Shown here: positions 59,762 to 64,000 of the stretch, piece after piece
Layout: each line of letters starts with the position of its first letter
Position numbering within the stretch: position 1 is the first letter of the stretch
Assembly (NCBI GenBank): GCA_032207245.1
Contig: CM063498.1
Location: 90,295,348 to 90,359,347, forward strand
Reading direction: 5' to 3'
Source: Pardosa pseudoannulata
Taxonomy: Eukaryota; Arthropoda; Arachnida; Araneae; Lycosidae
Length of the DNA stretch: 64,000 nt
Position numbers and translations under genes: made by a program
The notes under the pieces: model-generated
Seen by the model: the letters and a program-made list of their open reading frames with translations, nothing else
Database searches by the model: none
Told to the model about the DNA's origin: nothing

Positions 59762-60625
59762 CTATTTGTTGCTCTCTTTTGTCAAACGGGACATTTCGAT
59801 GGCCTGAAGCTGTTCTTGTAGACAAAAGAACAGGCTACCTAAAAACGAGATGGTCCTGTTCTAAACGGAATGTTTGATCAGATTAGGTATGCAGCACATT
59901 TTCTCCATACTTTACCGAATAAATGTTTGTTAACGTGTGTGCATATTTAATGTAAAATTAGCCAAAGGCACAAAATTTCAGAAGTTGAGTCTATAAATAA
60001 AAACATTACATAAAAACATAATGGTAACCCTATGATAGTAATACCATATAATAGTACACTGTGTTATTATTATATAACCCTACAGTATAACAAAAATATG
60101 ATTTAAGGCTAATATTTTTTGTTTCAATTTCCTAACCGTTATTTTTTGTTTGTTTGTTTTAAAGTGATACATTTTCAGATACATTTAAAATTTTAGGTTT
60201 ACAGAACAAAATAATTGTTTTAATTCAATTGGGAATAACAATTTAGTTATATTTTAATATACATATTTCAAAAGTTATCTCATTGGTAAAAGAAATTAAA
60301 TTATTTTCCTTTGGTACAAATTTTTTATTATTTTTTATTTTTTAAAAATGTACTACATAAAATGACAAAACAAGCATTTTAGAGTGTTATTAAACAACTT
60401 GTAAGAAATTGATTCTGAAAAGAGCAGAACATTTCGTTTAGTGATGAATCGAAAATAGGCTGCTATGTTGAAGATTTTAAATATCGGAGGGTACTATGTC
60501 CCTTTAAATTAAAAATGAATTTATGCATTTAGTTATATACAAATGTAGTGAGGCTCTCTATACAGATGCATACAAAATCGAAATGTGCTTCTCTTTTACC
60601 TGATGGGAGCCTACCACTGATATAT

Positions 60626-60807
60626 GAGCTAAATCCGAATGGTAGACATTGCTCTTCGGTACTGGAGTTCGCTGGTTTTGAATCCCGCTGATGACATGGA
60701 TGTTCGTAGCCGTTCGCAATCGACTTTCAGCAGTAGGTCCTGGTTTCATTATCCCTATTGTAGCAAAACAATAGACCATAGCGTTCCTAACCAAACCCAA
60801 ACCCAAA
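60626..60807 (+). mobile_element. tRNA-derived SINE copy
   Basis: Family body (TTCGTAGCCGTTCGCAATCG, GCAAAACAATAGACC) and tail AACCCAAACCCAAACC. Perfect 12-bp duplications CCACTGATATAT at 60614-60625 and 60808-60819. The B box is slightly damaged (GGTTTTGAATCCC). Confidence 0.92.
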
Positions 60808-60860
60808 CCACTGATATATAAGGAACCTTCAAATGACAGCAACCGTTTTTCTAGTGTTAA

Positions 60861-61939
60861 CATTTTATTTATACGATGCTTTACGTTGCATTTTATATTC
60901 TAAATATGTCATTTAGCACTAAGTGGACTCTTTGTTATAGTAAAACTTAATCTTTATAATCTGGTGGTAAAAAAAGATAACTGGCCCGTACCTAGGAAAA
61001 AATGTCAGTGTGGGCGCTGTGTCCCTACAGTTTAAGACTCCCCTTTGTTCCGAGCACGCGCCAAAGCAGCTGATTGGTTCCCACCTGTTTACCAGGACAA
61101 TACCTGGGCGCCGCAGAGTCTGGGATCTTGACAATCGAATTAAATAGACTTTAAACTCCTGATGGATCACATTAATGAATCCTCGGGAAATCCGAAATCG
61201 GGATAGCCAGCTAATGAGAATTCAGCTAAAAAAAATCTAACTGCAACTTTAGCTGGAGTTCTCAAATAACTGGGATCTTAACTGACCAAAAAAACAGTTG
61301 GTTAGACCGTAATTGAACCCCAGGTATAAAAAGCCTACAATTTTGCAACTCAGGGCTTTTGGATATGATTCTATTGGATATGGGTAGGAAGAATTCTATT
61401 GGATCTTAGTGCAGAATCTTATCTCTGTCAACTAGTAAAATTTATCTCTCACTTGTGCTTAACATTACTTAAACTTGTACTCTTTTCTTCTCTTTTTTAC
61501 TTATAAAAAAAATTAAAATTATAAGAACCCAAAAAAACTGATTAAAATTTTAATAAATTAATGCTTGCATCGCTATAAAAATTCCCTATCCCTCTTAAAC
61601 TTTCTTCTCTCTTATTTGAACCTTTTTTCCTTAATTATACGCACAAGTAGTAGCTCTTTCTAATTGTCAGTTTGTATCTTATTTAACTTTTGTTTTTAAT
61701 TTTAAACTTTATCTTATTTTTAACTGTTAGGGCCCCTTATTTTTTACTTTTTTTTTACTTTCACATCTAACTATTGTTGTTGCAAATAAAAGAAGGACAC
61801 CTGGTTAAGAATTTCACATCTTCCAACAGGGGATTCGGCCTTCGGCCTAGGTACCCCGTTTAACCTCACAACTTGGACTTGGACTCAGGGCTTTTTAACA
61901 TTTTTTTACGGAGGTGCTTGACCTCGTAAAGGCTTTCGC

Positions 61940-61974
<35 letters not shown>

Positions 61975-62402
61975 GGAGACAGTTTTCTAGTTCGGGAGCG
62001 GCAGAGTCTCTGATATCGAACGGGGGATAAATTGGGTTTACATTACACCCTGAAAAGCCTCCCCACTTGTATGAGATTATTAAATCTCTTTTTCTTTCGA
62101 CTGTGATCGTCGTGAGGAAGTTATAACAGTAATCATCCTTTGCAGTTCTACATGATTTGGAAATTAGAATCCCCTTGTAATTTTCAATTTTACTTTGACT
62201 GTGATCCATTCTTCACGTTACCTCTCACTCGAGAATATTGAAGTCGTCACAGAGCGTTTTATGGGTGTGTGGGATAATTTTTAATATATCATTATATATC
62301 GTTTAGTGAATATGCTGTTAATGATTATAGACACCTGAATAATTTGCAAGGAGCGACAGTAGAAGGTAATTATTGAAAGGATGATGCATAAGGAGGGCGA
62401 AA
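60861..62402. other. No supported gene
   Basis: Contains a less AT-rich patch at 61000-61130 (CCAATCAGC-like sequence on the minus strand), a T run at 61940-61971, and a GC-rich patch at 61980-62060. None of these has a coding or repeat signature that I can name. Confidence 0.4.
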
Positions 62403-62406
62403 TTAA

Positions 62407-62970
62407 CACGTTGAGTGTCAGACGCATTTTCGAATGTTTGCCCAAGGCACCGAAGTGAACCATTATGCGATGTATATTATACTGAAATATTATTTACAGC
62501 AGATAAAATGAGTTATGAAATCATGCTTGGATCAGTTTTCGTAGTGGGGGGGGTCACCGGTGACTCCCACGGCGCAGTAGGCAATTATTACGATTCTCCT
62601 TTTTTTTCCAAACAATCGTGCTTCCATTACTAAGTGATTGATCTCATTCTTTAGCATTCAAAGCAGCTAGGAAGAAGTAGAGCAAAGAATTTGACTAAAA
62701 AAGTGGTGACATTTTCTCGATTTGTGTTGATTCACCTTTTCTTTGCCTTGAATGCTTTAATCTGACTCATAGCAATATGCACTGATAAAATGTATATTTT
62801 TCATGTACCAATAAAATTATTTTTGTATGTTCTATATTGCATTAATTTCTTCAAACCATTATAATAACAATGGTATTATTGAAAAAATTATCAGTATCCA
62901 TATTTACTATAATTATGTACATTATTTGCTGCGTCGTCGGTCACCGGTGGCTCCCACGTCAGCCAACGAG
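62407..62970. mobile_element. TTAA-flanked MITE (piggyBac-like) with TCACCGGTGA palindromes
   Basis: CACGTTGAGTGTCAGACG at the left and the inverse of CTCGTTGGCTGACGTGGG at the right are flanked by TTAA at 62403-62406 and 62971-62974. GGTCACCGGTGACTCCCAC (about 62551-62570) and GGTCACCGGTGGCTCCCAC (about 62939-62957) are internal and subterminal copies of one motif. The 72-codon frame inside is not recognisable. Confidence 0.7.
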
Positions 62971-63093
62971 TTAAAAATATTTTCATCACTTTCTTTAATT
63001 TTTAGCTTTAAATACACATTTCCCCCTAGAATATGCCCATACTAATACTGAGAGAAGAAATGCATTTTTACTTTAAGAGCTGTGCATTTTTAT

Positions 63094-63751
63094 AAGCTCA
63101 TCATAGGACGGGATCAATAAAATTTTTAGTTTTCCAGAATTGTAAAATACCCTATGAGGCTGGTAAAAAAATTTTTTTAGGGTTGAGAATTATCTTGCAA
63201 CAAAAAATAATAGATGATTAAATTTAAAATTATCACATATGTACCTAATCTATTATTTCAGCTAAATATACAAAAATTATTTATGTAATATCTAATTTCA
63301 GTGATAAAACGTATGAAAACCATGCAGACGGTGTTTAAATAATTTTAAATAAGGTATGATTAAATGAGATGGTTAAAGAAATGACATCAAAATGCTAAAA
63401 AAAGTTATTTTTACGTATTTATTATGTGATAAATTGATCAATTTAATCGCCTACTCTTAACCGGGGAAAATAGGGCTTGAAATAATTGCATTAAACGCTC
63501 GAAAAGGGGGGAAGGGATGGATTTCGAACGTTTTAAAGAGGACAGTATTTTTTGCTGTGATATGAAGCATATTTATTCCAATTTATTTTAGATATCGATA
63601 TGTTAGGGGAAGATAAACTTTACTGGCTTTGAATTTTGCTAAACCTGACTCATCGAGTATCCAGTATGGATGCCTATCCATTCCTGGTCCAACTGCTTCA
63701 TAAATTCGAGGACAGACGGGCAGATAACTTAGGTTATTTTTATATAGGGGA
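63094..63751 (-). mobile_element. Non-autonomous Helitron, main family, short variant
   Basis: Minus strand: starts TCCCCTATATAAAAATAACC at 63751 and runs through the full family sequence to a degraded hairpin (TCCTATGATGAG) near 63094. Its 658-bp length equals the 24.4-kb copy. Confidence 0.88.
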
Positions 63752-64000
63752 TTGCAGTGGAAGTATTGTACTTCTAAATTCAAGGATGAAAAGGAAATCT
63801 TGGCAATGGCTTTGAATAAGCTAAAAGTTGGATAAGTAAACTAAAGAATAGTACAATCGGTACAGCAAGTTCCACTTTATTCAGAGTTGTTGGACAAACC
63901 AAGCACGATTTGCTTTCATACGATAATCGTATGAAAGCAAAGGGGTGCCCTTTTCGTTTTAACGAGCATCTCTAGGGTAAAGGAACCACTTGGCTCAAAT
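63752..64000. other. Window end, nothing recognised
   Basis: Non-coding by eye. A perfect inverted repeat CTTTCATACGAT / ATCGTATGAAAG lies at 63913-63938. Confidence 0.4.

Larger units (their letters stand above)
58416..60856. mobile_element. TTAA-flanked element (piggyBac-like) with tandem array and SINE inside
   Basis: CACTAGAACCACG at the left and the inverse of CACTAGAAAAACG at the right lie next to TTAA (58412-58415, 60857-60860). The left subterminal GGGCCATTTTGACCC is also typical of piggyBac-like elements. No transposase is visible. It has grown by the 87-bp array, a TA tract and a SINE. Confidence 0.75.

Overview
The window looks like AT-rich nuclear DNA of an arthropod. Coding sequence is sparse and split into short exons with GT-AG borders. 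Introns run to several kilobases, long (TA)n and (CA)n tracts are frequent, and transposable elements are dense: Helitron, Tc1/mariner/Tigger, piggyBac-like, hAT, Harbinger-like, Ty1/copia and tRNA-derived SINEs. An arachnid or other chelicerate is my best guess. It rests on the transposon types and on a small secreted Cys/His-rich gene whose layout recalls tick microplusins. No species can be assigned from the sequence alone.

Three host genes are supported. (1) Left, plus strand: the last three exons (693-878, 3976-4164, 10652-10854) of a secreted or surface protein made of CCP/sushi modules. The exons have 1-1 phase and introns of 3.1 and 6.5 kb. (2) Middle, minus strand, 21451-19787: a complete METTL3 N6-adenosine mRNA methyltransferase in one uninterrupted coding exon, with a splice acceptor directly before the ATG. 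(3) Right, minus strand, 55480-46279: a four-exon gene that I reconstructed by eye. It encodes a pre-protein of about 144 residues with a signal peptide, a mature N-terminus starting His-His, six cysteines and a His/Asp/Glu-rich tail, under a good TATA box. Its exons are 59-171 bp and easily missed by gene finders. I see no shared pathway among the three genes.

Most of the rest is layered mobile DNA. A non-autonomous Helitron family (5' TCCCC, 3' hairpin CCCGTCATATGACGGG followed by CTAG) has about nine copies or fragments, one inserted exactly into another at 38-40 kb. Copies of this family give empty target sites that date other insertions: a TTAA piggyBac-like element at 5.1-5.9 kb and palindromic TWA elements at 10.1 and 38.6 kb. 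Transposase or pol remnants include two Tc1-like elements (7.3-8.5 and 15.0-16.1 kb), a Tigger element (31.2-33.3 kb), a gutted copia element with both LTRs (33.6-36.1 kb), a Helitron helicase C-terminus (37.6-38.0 kb), a piggyBac zinc-finger remnant (11.5 kb) and a mariner N-terminal remnant (6.9 kb). Tandem arrays have units of 28 bp (5.3 kb), about 187 bp (46.7-48.2 kb), 97 bp (57.3-57.8 kb) and about 87 bp (58.5-59.7 kb).

The stretches 18.5-19.8, 21.6-23.6, 26.8-30.1, 36.1-37.6, 40.3-44.7 and 60.9-62.4 kb hold no gene that I can support.
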